This document shows positions 47,057-56,497 of a stretch of DNA of 64,000 bases, in pieces. Under the pieces are notes generated by a model. That model searched no databases. It saw nothing but the letters and a program-made list of their open reading frames with translations, and was not told the DNA's origin. The translations under genes were made by a program, and so were the position numbers. Each line of letters starts with the position of its first letter. Within the stretch, counting starts at the first letter, position 1. Origin of the DNA: Coriobacteriaceae bacterium AF08-21 (GTDB lineage Bacteria > Actinomycetota > Coriobacteriia > Coriobacteriales > Coriobacteriaceae); NCBI GenBank assembly GCA_027687465.1, contig JAQCQR010000002.1, positions 91,756 through 155,755 of the forward strand, read 5' to 3'.

Positions 47057-47773
47057 ATGGCAGACGCAGAGAGCAACCTCGTTCCCTCCGAAGCAGCCGA
47101 CCAGGTCGAGGTCGCGCTCGAGGAGCAGGCCGCAGCCGACGACGGCATCCTGTACCTCAACGAGTACCAATACGAAAACGACCTCGTCACCGACTTCGCC
47201 CGCCTGGTCGCCTCGCCCAGGCGTCGCGGCTCGCTGTATGTCGCCGCGGCAATTGCCGCGCTCATCGGCATCGGCATGCTGGTGGCCGGCGGCAACTGGA
47301 TCAAGTTTGGCGTCGTCTTGATCGTATTCGGCGCCTTTTTGGCCTGGTGGAGCAAAAACCTGCACCACACCCTCGCCCGCGACTTTATCGACGCCGTTGA
47401 GGCCGACGAGTCCATGGGTGGCCGCTATCGCCGCGTCGCCGCCAACGAGGACGGCCTGATGGTTTGGGGCACGAGCGGCAAGTCGCAGTTCTTCCCGTTT
47501 GAAAAGCTCGACCACGTGCTCGACGGCGAGCGCATCTTTGTGGCCATGTTCGCCGACCAGGGCGTGACGATCCCTAAGGACACCTTTGTCCGCGGCGATG
47601 CCGAGCAGTTCGGTCCCTTCCTTAAGGCGCGCATCAACAAAAAACTCCGCATCGAGACCAAACGCAAGAAGATGAAGGCAGAAAAGGCCGCTGCCGAAGC
47701 AAAACAGGGCGACAAGCCCCAGGAGACCAAGGGCAAGCAGCGCAAGCAGAAGAAGAGCAAGAAGAAGCGGTAG
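47057..47773 (+). CDS. YcxB-like membrane protein
   Basis: 238 residues. Two hydrophobic helices (about 58-77 and 81-98) follow a cytoplasmic acidic N-terminus; the C-terminal region matches the YcxB domain (FFPFEKLDHVLDGERIFVAM, VTIPKDTF). The last 40 residues are a Lys/Gln-rich tail ending KKSKKKR. The function is unknown. It is divergent from dnaX with a 116-bp shared promoter region. Confidence 0.75.
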   Translation: MADAESNLVPSEAADQVEVALEEQAAADDGILYLNEYQYENDLVTDFARLVASPRRRGSLYVAAAIAALIGIGMLVAGGNWIKFGVVLIVFGAFLAWWSKNLHHTLARDFIDAVEADESMGGRYRRVAANEDGLMVWGTSGKSQFFPFEKLDHVLDGERIFVAMFADQGVTIPKDTFVRGDAEQFGPFLKARINKKLRIETKRKKMKAEKAAAEAKQGDKPQETKGKQRKQKKSKKKR

Positions 47774-47878
47774 GCCGGCCGACACCGAAGGCGCCTCGTC
47801 CCGCGCCCGATTCCGGGCCGGGGCGCCTGGAATCGGGCGCGCGTACCGCCAATGGACCCGTTTTGCCTTGCTCTCGAG

Positions 47879-48547
47879 CTATTTCACTTCAAACCTTAAG
47901 AGCCTCCGCTCCGGCAGATCGGTCATCTTCATCGTGTAAGTCCCGGGAAATGCTTTCTCAAAACGGACGGTCTCGTAACCTTCGAAATAGTCGTTGGTGT
48001 TCTGCATCATAAATGGGACGAGCAACTCGTTTTCTGCCCCAACCTCCACGGCAAACGCAGCAGAGCCGCCAAGGACCGGCATGGCTTGCGTTATCAGATC
48101 GGTATTGACTACAAAATCATAGTTTGGCGCAGACTCCGGAACCAGATGCCAAACATACGCTTTGATTCCACCGTCGATATTATCCCTATTTCTGACACGC
48201 ATCTTTACGGCGATAACGCACGTGATGTCGGCATCCTTCAGTCTCGTTTTCGTATCCACGGTGCCATATTTTGAATAATCGTCATGTGCTCGTTTGAGAT
48301 ACTCGCGCGGCGTGAGCAACTCTGCCCCGTCTATGCAAAACGAATACCCATCAGTCACCACATCCTTCGACCCCAGAAACGCTCCATCCATCGAGAGCCA
48401 TTCGCCCTCCGCGTAATATTTCTCAGGAATGACCGTCCGGTTCCCGTTAACGACGCTCACCCTCATGCCCGCAAGGCCGGCAGCAGCACAGCAAAAAAGC
48501 GCGAGCGCCGATCTTCTCGTCCACAGGGTCTTCTTCATCGCGCTCAC
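47879..48547 (-). CDS. Exported protein, last gene of an ABC operon
   Basis: 222 residues. An N-terminal signal-like helix (WTRRSALALFCCAAAGLAGM) is followed by a beta-rich domain with EKYYAEGEWLSMDGAFLG and FCIDGAELLTPREYL. It resembles the DUF5028-type proteins found beside lantibiotic-type ABC transporters, but the assignment is tentative. The GTG at 48547 overlaps the ATPase stop by 4 bp (GTGA); an ATG three codons later is an alternative. Confidence 0.6.
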   Translation of the reverse strand: MSAMKKTLWTRRSALALFCCAAAGLAGMRVSVVNGNRTVIPEKYYAEGEWLSMDGAFLGSKDVVTDGYSFCIDGAELLTPREYLKRAHDDYSKYGTVDTKTRLKDADITCVIAVKMRVRNRDNIDGGIKAYVWHLVPESAPNYDFVVNTDLITQAMPVLGGSAAFAVEVGAENELLVPFMMQNTNDYFEGYETVRFEKAFPGTYTMKMTDLPERRLLRFEVK

Positions 48548-49188
48548 GACCTTTCCCGAACTTTCACAACGGCACCGTCGCGCATGCAGTAAACCCGATC
48601 GGCCAGTTCCTCGAGCACCTCTCCGTCATGGCTGGACAGAAGGACCTCACGACCCGTTGATGCCGCCATCGCCACAACGCGCTTGAGCATTTCAACGCCC
48701 GCTTCGTCGAGGGCATTCGTTGGCTCATCGAGAACAAGCAGCTTCGGCTTCTCCATAATTGCCGCAGCTATCCCCAGACGCTGCTTCATCCCAAGCGAGT
48801 ATGCTCGGAACTTCTTTTTTTCGTCTGCATCGAGCCCCACGAGCCGCAGGGCAGAGCGAATGTCCTCGGGGGTGGCAACGCCCTTGATCTGAGCGATGAG
48901 CTTCAGATTGTCGTAGCCAGACAGATATCCCAAAAAGGAAGGCGCCTCGATCAACATCCCCAGACTCGGCGGGAACGAGATGTCCGCCCCAAGCCTTTGG
49001 CCATCGATAGAGATTTCGCCTTCGGTAGGCTTGATCAACCCGCAAACCGCTCGCATGAGCATGGTCTTACCCGAACCGTTTATCCCCTGAAGCCCGACCA
49101 CAGTCCCAGGGTCAACCTCGATGGACACGTTGCGCAGAACATCGTTTTTGCCCATGCGCTTCGATACGTCCCTAACGATCACGCTCAT
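48544..49188 (-). CDS. ABC transporter ATP-binding protein
   Basis: A 214-residue nucleotide-binding subunit with Walker A GINGSGKTML, a Q-loop-like IEAPSFLGYLSGYDNL, an altered signature YSLGMKQRLGIAAAIM, Walker B LLVLDEPTNALD and H-loop LLSSHDGE. The YSLGMKQRL signature is typical of antimicrobial-peptide and bacitracin-type export ATPases. AAGGGGG precedes the ATG at 49188, which overlaps the upstream permease by 4 bp. Confidence 0.9.
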   Translation of the reverse strand: MSVIVRDVSKRMGKNDVLRNVSIEVDPGTVVGLQGINGSGKTMLMRAVCGLIKPTEGEISIDGQRLGADISFPPSLGMLIEAPSFLGYLSGYDNLKLIAQIKGVATPEDIRSALRLVGLDADEKKKFRAYSLGMKQRLGIAAAIMEKPKLLVLDEPTNALDEAGVEMLKRVVAMAASTGREVLLSSHDGEVLEELADRVYCMRDGAVVKVRERS

Positions 49189-50021
49189 ATCTTGTCCCCC
49201 TTTTCTATAAGGTCGGCCCTTCGAAACCACAGTCCACCCAACGATAGGCATAACGACATAATCACAATTGAAAACAAGCCACTCGAGCCCGCCGCGATTC
49301 CCTCTTTGACAATTCCGCCCCAGCGCAACAGCATCAAGGCGTTACCCAATAGCGCCCAATGTCGCGCATATGCCGAGCAGATCAGGTAGCTCGTTAAAAC
49401 CACAAACGAGACCGACGGCCCAAGTACAAAGCCAATCACTGCCTGCGCAAACGCAAGCGCCTCGAAAGCAAAAAAGAGTCCTACGAAAAACGGCAGCGCA
49501 TCCGCCTCGGCAGCTTTGAGAAACCACGGCGCCAAATTAGCCAGCTGAAGCGACTCACCATGAATGACCGCGCTGAACGAGGAGCTCACCACCAAGCTCC
49601 AAATCACAACAGAGCAAACCACCACGAGCAGTGAAAATGCCGTTACTGCCGCCACCAAGATAAAACGCGAGACCCACCAAAGGGTTCTTGCCCGGCATCG
49701 AACAAGCGCTTGCAAACCAAACCCGTGCAACGATTCGGTCGGATAGTCGAGTGTTGTATAGAGAATAAGCAGAATGAGAAATAGCCATCCTAGCGGAGGC
49801 ACAAACATGACCCCGGGCCTAGGCTCAAACGGAGCAGATCCGGCAAACACGAGCGCAAGATTATCCGCAAACCCCAAGGTATCCGTTCTAACCCCATACA
49901 CAGAAGACAATCCGTAGGCGTACACCAAGTTCGCAACGGTCACTGCCGCAATTGCAATAAAAGTGATGATGTTCTTCTTCAAAACGGTCCTCAGGTCCGC
50001 GGCGACCAGCCTAAACAGCAT
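49185..50021 (-). CDS. ABC transporter permease subunit
   Basis: 278 residues with about six hydrophobic segments (IITFIAIAAVTVANLVYAYG, GWLFLILLILYTTLDYP and others). Its ATG shares one base with the stop of the preceding permease gene (TGATG), and its end overlaps the ATPase gene, so it is tightly coupled to both. It probably forms a heterodimeric membrane part with the gene at 50021. The substrate is unknown. Confidence 0.75.
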   Translation of the reverse strand: MLFRLVAADLRTVLKKNIITFIAIAAVTVANLVYAYGLSSVYGVRTDTLGFADNLALVFAGSAPFEPRPGVMFVPPLGWLFLILLILYTTLDYPTESLHGFGLQALVRCRARTLWWVSRFILVAAVTAFSLLVVVCSVVIWSLVVSSSFSAVIHGESLQLANLAPWFLKAAEADALPFFVGLFFAFEALAFAQAVIGFVLGPSVSFVVLTSYLICSAYARHWALLGNALMLLRWGGIVKEGIAAGSSGLFSIVIMSLCLSLGGLWFRRADLIEKGDKI

Positions 50022-50902
50022 CAGACCACCTCGCGTCTTTTTAAGAATCTCGCGAAAATCAAAGAAAAGACGAACAGCAAAATGATTTCTGCAAACCCTG
50101 CTCGAATGTCGGGCCAGTTATTTAGTGATTCCGACCTGATGCTGTTAAGAATGTTGCAGTTAAAGCCGACGCATGAAAGGACGCTAAAAATCCAGTCGTT
50201 AACAAAGTGCCATGCAACCATAATCAGATATGGAACGACCATCGCCTTGATTCTGCTGCGAAACACAACCGACAGACCGGTCACGGCCATGGATAGAGCC
50301 CCCAGCGTCACCGCATCGAACAGTGTATAAACCAGCACGTACAACAGAGGCCGGGAATAAAACAGGCCAGAAAAATAGCTATGCAGATAGAGCCCGACGT
50401 AAGTCGATTCGTCGACCCGGGGGAGATACGCGGGAAACAGCATTGAGACAATCAGGAAGTTCACGAGTAGCGGAATAGCCGTGACCGCAAACGCAGAGAG
50501 GAAAGCAGACAGCATCTTCACGTTCACGTATGCATTTCTAGAAACACGTGTGCAGATCTGCGCCTCGTAACCGCCCAAACGCTCGGACAGGCATGACCAC
50601 GACCCGGCCAGCATGGCAAGCAACGGCAGCGCATAGAAAAACACTGATGCCGATAGCGGTGCATTTGCACTCACAACGATCCAGTTACCAAAGCTACTTT
50701 CACGCGTTTGGCCGAGGTATGCCTGGGCTTGCAAACCAACGCCATAGCCAAGCGATAACAGCTGCTTGCGCTCAGTCTCGAGCGTCCACCATGCCTCAAT
50801 GGCAGCCGCCATCGAAATTGCAGTTGCAACCATAAGGGTCAACGCAAATATAGGATTGCCAAATATCTTGGACAACTCGTGCCGTAATAGATTTCCATTC
50901 AA
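50021..50902 (-). CDS. ABC transporter permease subunit
   Basis: 293 residues with about six hydrophobic segments; the N-terminus LLRHELSKIFGNPIFALTLM is typical of ABC-2-type permeases. The start is a TTG with GGAGGG 9 nt upstream. It is first in a four-gene operon (two permeases, ATPase, exported protein) located behind a LuxR-type regulator on the same strand, a layout common in peptide-resistance or peptide-export systems. Confidence 0.78.
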   Translation of the reverse strand: MNGNLLRHELSKIFGNPIFALTLMVATAISMAAAIEAWWTLETERKQLLSLGYGVGLQAQAYLGQTRESSFGNWIVVSANAPLSASVFFYALPLLAMLAGSWSCLSERLGGYEAQICTRVSRNAYVNVKMLSAFLSAFAVTAIPLLVNFLIVSMLFPAYLPRVDESTYVGLYLHSYFSGLFYSRPLLYVLVYTLFDAVTLGALSMAVTGLSVVFRSRIKAMVVPYLIMVAWHFVNDWIFSVLSCVGFNCNILNSIRSESLNNWPDIRAGFAEIILLFVFSLIFARFLKRREVV

Positions 50903-51018
50903 GCGACATCACCCTCCTATTGGCCAGGCCGAGCAGCAACGCTCGACCCGGCCCTAATCACAAGCGGTTAATGATGCGTCGGCGCACGGCAACCTTTGCA
51001 TGAATAGAGAATGATGTC

Positions 51019-51058
51019 TGTAAACACCCGCTATTGAGTTAATCGCTCAGGCGTTTAC
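51019..51058 (-). other. Hairpin at the luxR-type gene stop
   Basis: GTAAACGCC, which includes the stop codon, can pair with GGTGTTTAC across about 20 nt, with an inner CGATT/AAT-CG stem. No T tract. Confidence 0.4.
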
Positions 51059-53193
51059 ACGTTATCTACCTGCGATAACAATGAAACAAGCTCCGCTTTA
51101 TTCTTGATCCTCAACTGGCGGTAAGATGCAGACCGCAGTGCTTGCACCGTAGATGCAGCGTAACCGACGTCCTCCGCAATAGCCTTTGTCGTTGCGCCCT
51201 CTGCCGTCATCAGCAAGATTTGCGACTGAACATCGGAAAGGGAGCGCGACGTAAGCAGAGCCAGCTGGCGCACGCGGGCCGTTTCGGTGGACCCGTTCGC
51301 CCGGTACTCCAAGACGGCCTTCTCGTCCTCAACCGAGCGGGCGAGCGCGATGTGCGTAACGAACATGGGCACAGACCAGCAAACAATCACCGTTGCCACG
51401 ACGACATTGACAGCCGAACTTTGCCCCAACAACGACGCGAGGAACAACGGCTCGAAAACCGTCAGATCCTGCACCATATTGAGCAAGACAGCCCAAACAG
51501 GAGCCGTCGCCCCGAAGCAAAGCATCCATATCCCAAGCATTTTGCGCTGCGGACAGCTTCGCATCACTATATATGTGAGCAGCACCCCCGTCAGCACCGC
51601 AAGTCCATGGATTCGCCCCCTAGCGACCGCATAGATTAAGGCAACCATGCCCATTGACACCAACGGCACGATAGCCCGAGCATGGGCATGCACCTTAAAC
51701 GGACGCAGCCCAACAGCGAGCGAAGCCGTAGACGCCACGCCGCAAAACAGGACCGGCACAGCCATCAACGGAACGCGTATGCACATCAATGCCGCGATAT
51801 AGATAAAAGACCATTCCACAGCAGATAGCACCGCCCATACGTACGGGCTTCCGAGCCAAATCGCTTCACCCGCTCTATCCAGCGCAGCGCCACGATTCGC
51901 TTTTCCACCCGCGTAGCGTAGCGACAGAAGCAGTCCGAGACCCAATGCGTAGCTTAAGAGGGAAAAGGCGACAGCCCGCGAAACACCGGACCCCCAATCG
52001 CTATCCGCCATTACCAAGGGCCCCGCCGCAAGGAGGATAAAGAATAATGTGAGCAGGTATCGAAACAGCCGGCGCGTTCGAGCTGATGCCACTATATCGT
52101 CAGCATGCCGCTGCGGTAGCTCATGCCCTACAGTATCGCCCTCACCCGCAAACAGCGCCACGAGCTCGCGTGAGCCCGCAACCGACGCCTTCCCGTATGC
52201 TCGGTGAAGCGTTGTTCTCACCGTCGATGGCTTCGTATCCGTCTCCTTGGCAATTTCCGCCGGCGTTTTCCCTTTGAGCAGCAGTCGAACAAACTGCTCT
52301 TCTCTAGGCGACAGGGCAGGGGAAAACACCCCCGCATCGAATGTGTCGGACGCACAGGCGATATCCGAATTGTTGTCCCGTTTCCCCCTTAGCAACATGC
52401 ATACGAAGGCAGCAGCGATAACGGACCCCATCGCCAGCAATGCAATGACCACGGCATCGCTTGCGAAGTATGCCGCCTCAACAGCCGGAATAAGACCAAT
52501 AGGAACTGCTACGAGCACAGAACAGGCAAACACGTCGCGCCGCCCATGGCCAAAGGCACGAGGGCGGCAAAACGGCGGGGCCACAGTCAATGCGAGATAG
52601 ACCAACGGAATTAAAAGCGCAAGGCCAATTGACGCGGCCGTTACAGGGGGCATCCCCCATGGCTCGGGAACGACTCTCCATGAAACTCGACAGCAAAACA
52701 GCAGGCAAGACATGACGGCTATTGTTTCTGTAAAAATCGCGTCCTGCGGGTGACGAGTTTCCCTTTCGTCAGTCCGTGTCGACCTCTGCGTCAAAGGAGA
52801 GTCCGCCGTGCCCCAAATAACATATGAGAGAAGCAGCGACCCAACAAAGCACGAGACACACGAAACGCCATGTAACAACCAAATCGGTGCAAACACGATT
52901 GGAATAGAGTCTCCGCGAGCATAGAAAGCCAGGTCGGCCCATTCGGGAACCGTTGCAATAACACCAAGGAAAACACCGATGGCACCGAGATGCCTCGGCC
53001 GTCTCATTTCTCCCCCCTTGCATAGCGCAGCACCATGAACAAACGCCGCGAGGCTTGCGCCCAGGATAACGAGCCAGGTCATTGCACCTGATGCCAGGCC
53101 GATTGAAGATGAAAACCGGTGATAAGGGGTGACCGCCATTACGACAAGCGCAATGGTGCAGGCAGATGTAGCAGAACGGCGGGAAAAAAGCAT
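51055..53193 (-). CDS. Membrane LuxR-type regulator with two HTH domains
   Basis: 712 residues. A first block of about seven membrane helices (to ~275) ends in a LuxR HTH (about 294-350: LSPREEQFVRLLLKGKTPAE). A second block of helices (about 365-590) is followed by a second LuxR-like HTH at the C-terminus (about 640-705: LSDVQSQILLMTAEGATTKA). Both HTHs should be cytoplasmic. The layout looks like two copies of the TM-HTH regulator joined in one chain. TGGAGG lies 5 nt before the ATG at 53193. The ABC operon immediately downstream is the likely target. Confidence 0.8.
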   Translation of the reverse strand: MLFSRRSATSACTIALVVMAVTPYHRFSSSIGLASGAMTWLVILGASLAAFVHGAALCKGGEMRRPRHLGAIGVFLGVIATVPEWADLAFYARGDSIPIVFAPIWLLHGVSCVSCFVGSLLLSYVIWGTADSPLTQRSTRTDERETRHPQDAIFTETIAVMSCLLFCCRVSWRVVPEPWGMPPVTAASIGLALLIPLVYLALTVAPPFCRPRAFGHGRRDVFACSVLVAVPIGLIPAVEAAYFASDAVVIALLAMGSVIAAAFVCMLLRGKRDNNSDIACASDTFDAGVFSPALSPREEQFVRLLLKGKTPAEIAKETDTKPSTVRTTLHRAYGKASVAGSRELVALFAGEGDTVGHELPQRHADDIVASARTRRLFRYLLTLFFILLAAGPLVMADSDWGSGVSRAVAFSLLSYALGLGLLLSLRYAGGKANRGAALDRAGEAIWLGSPYVWAVLSAVEWSFIYIAALMCIRVPLMAVPVLFCGVASTASLAVGLRPFKVHAHARAIVPLVSMGMVALIYAVARGRIHGLAVLTGVLLTYIVMRSCPQRKMLGIWMLCFGATAPVWAVLLNMVQDLTVFEPLFLASLLGQSSAVNVVVATVIVCWSVPMFVTHIALARSVEDEKAVLEYRANGSTETARVRQLALLTSRSLSDVQSQILLMTAEGATTKAIAEDVGYAASTVQALRSASYRQLRIKNKAELVSLLSQVDNV

Positions 53194-53335
53194 ATGGCCT
53201 CCATAGCGTGTCATTATATCGCTCGAGCCGCTCGTTTATCTCTGTTCTCACACCAGCCAGCATCAATGATTCAGGCGAACTCCAATCCGCGCCAGATCAC
53301 GGTCCGGCTTTTGTTCGCAGTCCCCACATCAAAGC

Positions 53336-53473
53336 GGGATGCGGTTTCCTTTTGGACGCCGGTTCGGAAAGCGCGTCCCGTTCCAGGGCAATATTCTGGG
53401 ATGCAGTTTCCGCAGCCCACCCCATTTGGAAGGCGCATCCCATTATTTGGCTGAAAACTGGGGTGCGCTTTCC
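53336..53473. repeat. Five alternating 14-bp motifs with 30-32 bp period
   Basis: The motif GGGATGCGCTTTCC (consensus) occurs five times: forward at 53336, reverse at 53366, forward at 53398, reverse at 53428, forward at 53460. Start-to-start distances are 30, 32, 30 and 32 bp, and orientation alternates strictly. They lie between the divergent LuxR-type gene and the kinase operon. Confidence 0.85.
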
Positions 53474-53630
53474 GAACGAGCCGAAACGGCCCGAATCGAT
53501 CGGACCACCTCATCCCCGTTTCCTCGCCATCTGCCCGAGCGTGCTACACTAGCAGCATCTATGCCACCGCGAATGGCTCGGCCCCACGCCCGCCGCTCGC
53601 AAACGAACTTTAAACGCACGAGGGTTGGCC

Positions 53631-55484
53631 ATGCCGCTTTTCTCGCAACATACCGCCCGGTTCTCGCCGGACGTTCCCTTGGAGGGCACCAGCTCTCGCG
53701 AGCTGCTCAAGCGGTACCAGCCGCTCGAGACGCTTGCGACCGGCGGTTTTGGCTCCATCGAGATCTGCCGCGACACGCACCTGCGCCGCCGCGTGGCCAT
53801 TAAGCGCATCCCTCTTATCAACGGTGCCGGCATGCCCGCCAGTGACATCATGGACGTGCTGCGCGAGGCGCATACCGCCGCCATGCTTCAACATCCCAAT
53901 ATCGTGCAGGTCATCGACTTTACGCACGACACCGCCTATGCCTACCTGGTTATGGAGTATGTCGACGGCATGTCGCTGGCCGAGTTTTTGCATCGCGTGG
54001 ACGGTCATTCGCTCACCTTTGACGAGGCCGCTGCCATTGCCGACGCGCTGGGTCAGGCACTCACCTTTGCCCATGCAAACGGCGTACTTCACCTGGACAT
54101 CAAGCCCGCCAACGTGCTCATCGACCATTCGGGCAATGTGAAGCTCACCGACTTTGGCATGGCGCGGCTGTCGTCTGCCGGCGGCTTTGGCGGATCGCGC
54201 GGCGGCACCATCGGCTACATGCCGCCCGAGCAGCTCGATATCGAGACCGGCACGGTCGACGAGCGCGCCGATGTCTTTGCCCTTGCCTGTGTGATCTACG
54301 AGGGCCTGTGCGGCAATGCCCCCTTTATGGCGGCCACGCCTGCCGACTCGCTTGACCGCATCATCGGCGGTGCCACCTACCCCAGCGAGCTGATCCCGCA
54401 CTTTCCCCCGGGGGCCGAGGCGGCGCTCATGAGCGCGCTCTCCCCCATGCCCCAGGACCGGCCCCACGGCATCGAAGCATTTTGCGACCAGCTGCTTTCC
54501 GGCTTGGGCAGCGTGCGCGAAGGTCGTCGCAGCCTGGAGCAGATGGTTGGCGAGCTTTCGGATGACGAGCAGGAGCTCGACGATATCGAGCCGTCGTACT
54601 ACGAGGACGACGCCATCGAGGTCGACCCCGCGCTCGGCTGGGCGGGCACGCGCTGGAGCCATGCGCGCGACTACACCATGCACGCTATCTCGGCGCTAAC
54701 GTGCGGCGCCTTTAGCTTTTTGCTGATGCAAACGGCCGGGGTCGCGGCGCTTCCCGGCCTGGTCATTGCGGCTATCGCGATCGGAGCGGCGGCTGGCCTG
54801 GCCCCCCAGATCGGCTCGGCCATCTCGGCTGTGGGCTTTTTGGTGCTCATGGCCAACGCCACCATGCAGGCGCAGGGCATCCTGTCGATGTTGCCCGTCG
54901 CGGTGATCTTTGCCGCCGCCATGTCCGGTTGGTGGATCGCCTGGGGTCGCACCGAGGCTGCCGCGAGCGCCGCGCTCACCTGTGCACTCGCGCTTGGCTG
55001 TCTGACTGGCAATACCTTCCTGGCAGCTGGGGTCGCCGCCGGCGTCGCGTCATTTTGGCTCGGCCCGGCAAGCGCCGCCGCGGCAACGGGCATGGGCGTG
55101 CTTTTTGCCCGTCTGGCGACGGTCGCGCTTTCAGCCGGAGGCGTGCTGGGGCTCGGTAACGTTGCCGCAGCGCTGGAAGACCCGCTCCTTTGGGCTGCCT
55201 TTGTGCTGGTCGCGACAACTGCCGCAGCGTCATCTGCGCTGCTCAATGCCCATGCCAAGCGTGCCGACCAGGGCTCAAACCTTGCCGCAATCGCCGCTAT
55301 CGCCGTCACCGGCATCGGCTGCGCAGCGGCATCCTGTCTTGCACACCATATGGAAATTGCCAGCCTTGCAGCCGCGGTCGCCGCCAAGGCGGCGGTTGCG
55401 GGAACCCTATCCTCTATAATCGTTGGGATATGCCTATATTTGCTCGGATACCAAAGAACCTATACGGAGAGTGATCTTTCGTGA
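53631..55484 (+). CDS. Ser/Thr protein kinase with multi-pass membrane C-terminus
   Basis: 617 residues. The kinase domain spans about 28-290: Gly-rich loop ETLATGGFGSIEICRD, ATP Lys K58, catalytic loop HLDIKPANVLI (HRD changed to HLD, D156 kept), DFGMA (D174). An acidic linker (about 320-350) leads to about ten hydrophobic helices. No extracellular sensor is present. It is first in the fhaA-fhaB-pstP-rodA/pbpA-pknB cluster, where pknA-like kinases sit in mycobacteria. The ATG at 53631 is preceded by GAGGG, and its stop overlaps the next start by 4 bp. Confidence 0.9.
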   Translation: MPLFSQHTARFSPDVPLEGTSSRELLKRYQPLETLATGGFGSIEICRDTHLRRRVAIKRIPLINGAGMPASDIMDVLREAHTAAMLQHPNIVQVIDFTHDTAYAYLVMEYVDGMSLAEFLHRVDGHSLTFDEAAAIADALGQALTFAHANGVLHLDIKPANVLIDHSGNVKLTDFGMARLSSAGGFGGSRGGTIGYMPPEQLDIETGTVDERADVFALACVIYEGLCGNAPFMAATPADSLDRIIGGATYPSELIPHFPPGAEAALMSALSPMPQDRPHGIEAFCDQLLSGLGSVREGRRSLEQMVGELSDDEQELDDIEPSYYEDDAIEVDPALGWAGTRWSHARDYTMHAISALTCGAFSFLLMQTAGVAALPGLVIAAIAIGAAAGLAPQIGSAISAVGFLVLMANATMQAQGILSMLPVAVIFAAAMSGWWIAWGRTEAAASAALTCALALGCLTGNTFLAAGVAAGVASFWLGPASAAAATGMGVLFARLATVALSAGGVLGLGNVAAALEDPLLWAAFVLVATTAAASSALLNAHAKRADQGSNLAAIAAIAVTGIGCAAASCLAHHMEIASLAAAVAAKAAVAGTLSSIIVGICLYLLGYQRTYTESDLS

Positions 55485-56491
55485 ACTTCCTGAACATCTT
55501 CGAGGACCACGTGGCCGGCATCTTCGGTGCCACCCGTGCCCCGTTCTCCTTTAAGAAGCTTGCCAAGCAGGCCGCTCGCGACATGGAGGATCAGACTCTG
55601 GTGATCAACGGCGTCAACACGGCACCGGCACTCTATACCATCCTGATCGCCGCCGACGACGATCCCATGCTCGCCCCGTTCTACCCCGAGCTTTCGCGCG
55701 AGGTCCGCGAGTTTGTGAAGGCGCAGGCCGAAAAGCGCCGTTATGTCTTTGTCGGCGAGCCCCTCGTGCGCTTTATGATCGATCCGCAGCTGCGCGCCGG
55801 CAAGTTCTCGGTCTTTGCCGAGAACGTCGATGCCCCCACGCTCGGCCGCCTGTACGAAGAAGAGCGCGCCTATCAAAACGGTCTGGGCCAAAACAACTCC
55901 GCGGCAAGCCGTGCCGCCAGCGCCCCGCGCGCCGGCCAGCAGCAGTTTGCTGCCCCGCAGCCGCAGCGCCCCGCCGCCATGCCCCAGCAGCAGCCGACGC
56001 CTCGCGCCGCCGCTCCTGACCCGCTTGCCGTAGCAGATCCCTTCGCGCCTAGCGTCCCCGACCCCGCCGCTCCTATCCCGGTGCCGCAGACCGTCTCGCG
56101 CGACGCGCTTGCCGGCATGGGCGGAGCCGCCGCGACCGGTGCCGCCGTGGGCCTAGGCGCCGCAGCCGGCATCGCCTCCAACATGGCGAGCACTCGCGCC
56201 CCACAGCGCCCGCTCGCCCAGCTCGTCGACGTCGTGAGCGGCGAGAGCCATAGCATCACCTCCGCACAGGTGACTATCGGTCGCGAGCGCTCAGTTTCCG
56301 ATATTGCCCTGCGCGACCCCAACGTGTCGCGCCGCCACGCCCAGCTCACCTTTACGGGCTCGGATTGGTCGATCGAGGACCTCAATTCCACCAACGGCAC
56401 GCTCGTCAACAACCGCCGCATTACACGCTGCCCGCTGCGCAACGGCGATTTGCTGACGTTTGGCCTGAGCACCTTTGAATTTAGGGGATAG
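55481..56491 (+). CDS. fhaA: FHA-domain protein with N-terminal DUF3662 (FhaA-like)
   Basis: 336 residues from a GTG that overlaps the kinase stop (GTGA). Residues 1-125 match DUF3662 (FLNIFEDHVAGIFGATRAPF), 130-235 are a Pro/Gln/Ala-rich linker, and 240-336 form a FHA domain (TIGRERSVSDI, SRRHAQL, DLNSTNGTLVNN). The same domain order is found in mycobacterial FhaA, which binds phosphorylated MviN and PknB to control peptidoglycan synthesis. Its place in the cluster supports that. Confidence 0.9.
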   Translation: MNFLNIFEDHVAGIFGATRAPFSFKKLAKQAARDMEDQTLVINGVNTAPALYTILIAADDDPMLAPFYPELSREVREFVKAQAEKRRYVFVGEPLVRFMIDPQLRAGKFSVFAENVDAPTLGRLYEEERAYQNGLGQNNSAASRAASAPRAGQQQFAAPQPQRPAAMPQQQPTPRAAAPDPLAVADPFAPSVPDPAAPIPVPQTVSRDALAGMGGAAATGAAVGLGAAAGIASNMASTRAPQRPLAQLVDVVSGESHSITSAQVTIGRERSVSDIALRDPNVSRRHAQLTFTGSDWSIEDLNSTNGTLVNNRRITRCPLRNGDLLTFGLSTFEFRG

Positions 56492-56497
56492 TCGCTT

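Noticed and set aside
53215..53630. Small protein gene in the kinase upstream region
   Set aside because: Open frames here only span the alternating motifs and lack ribosome sites.
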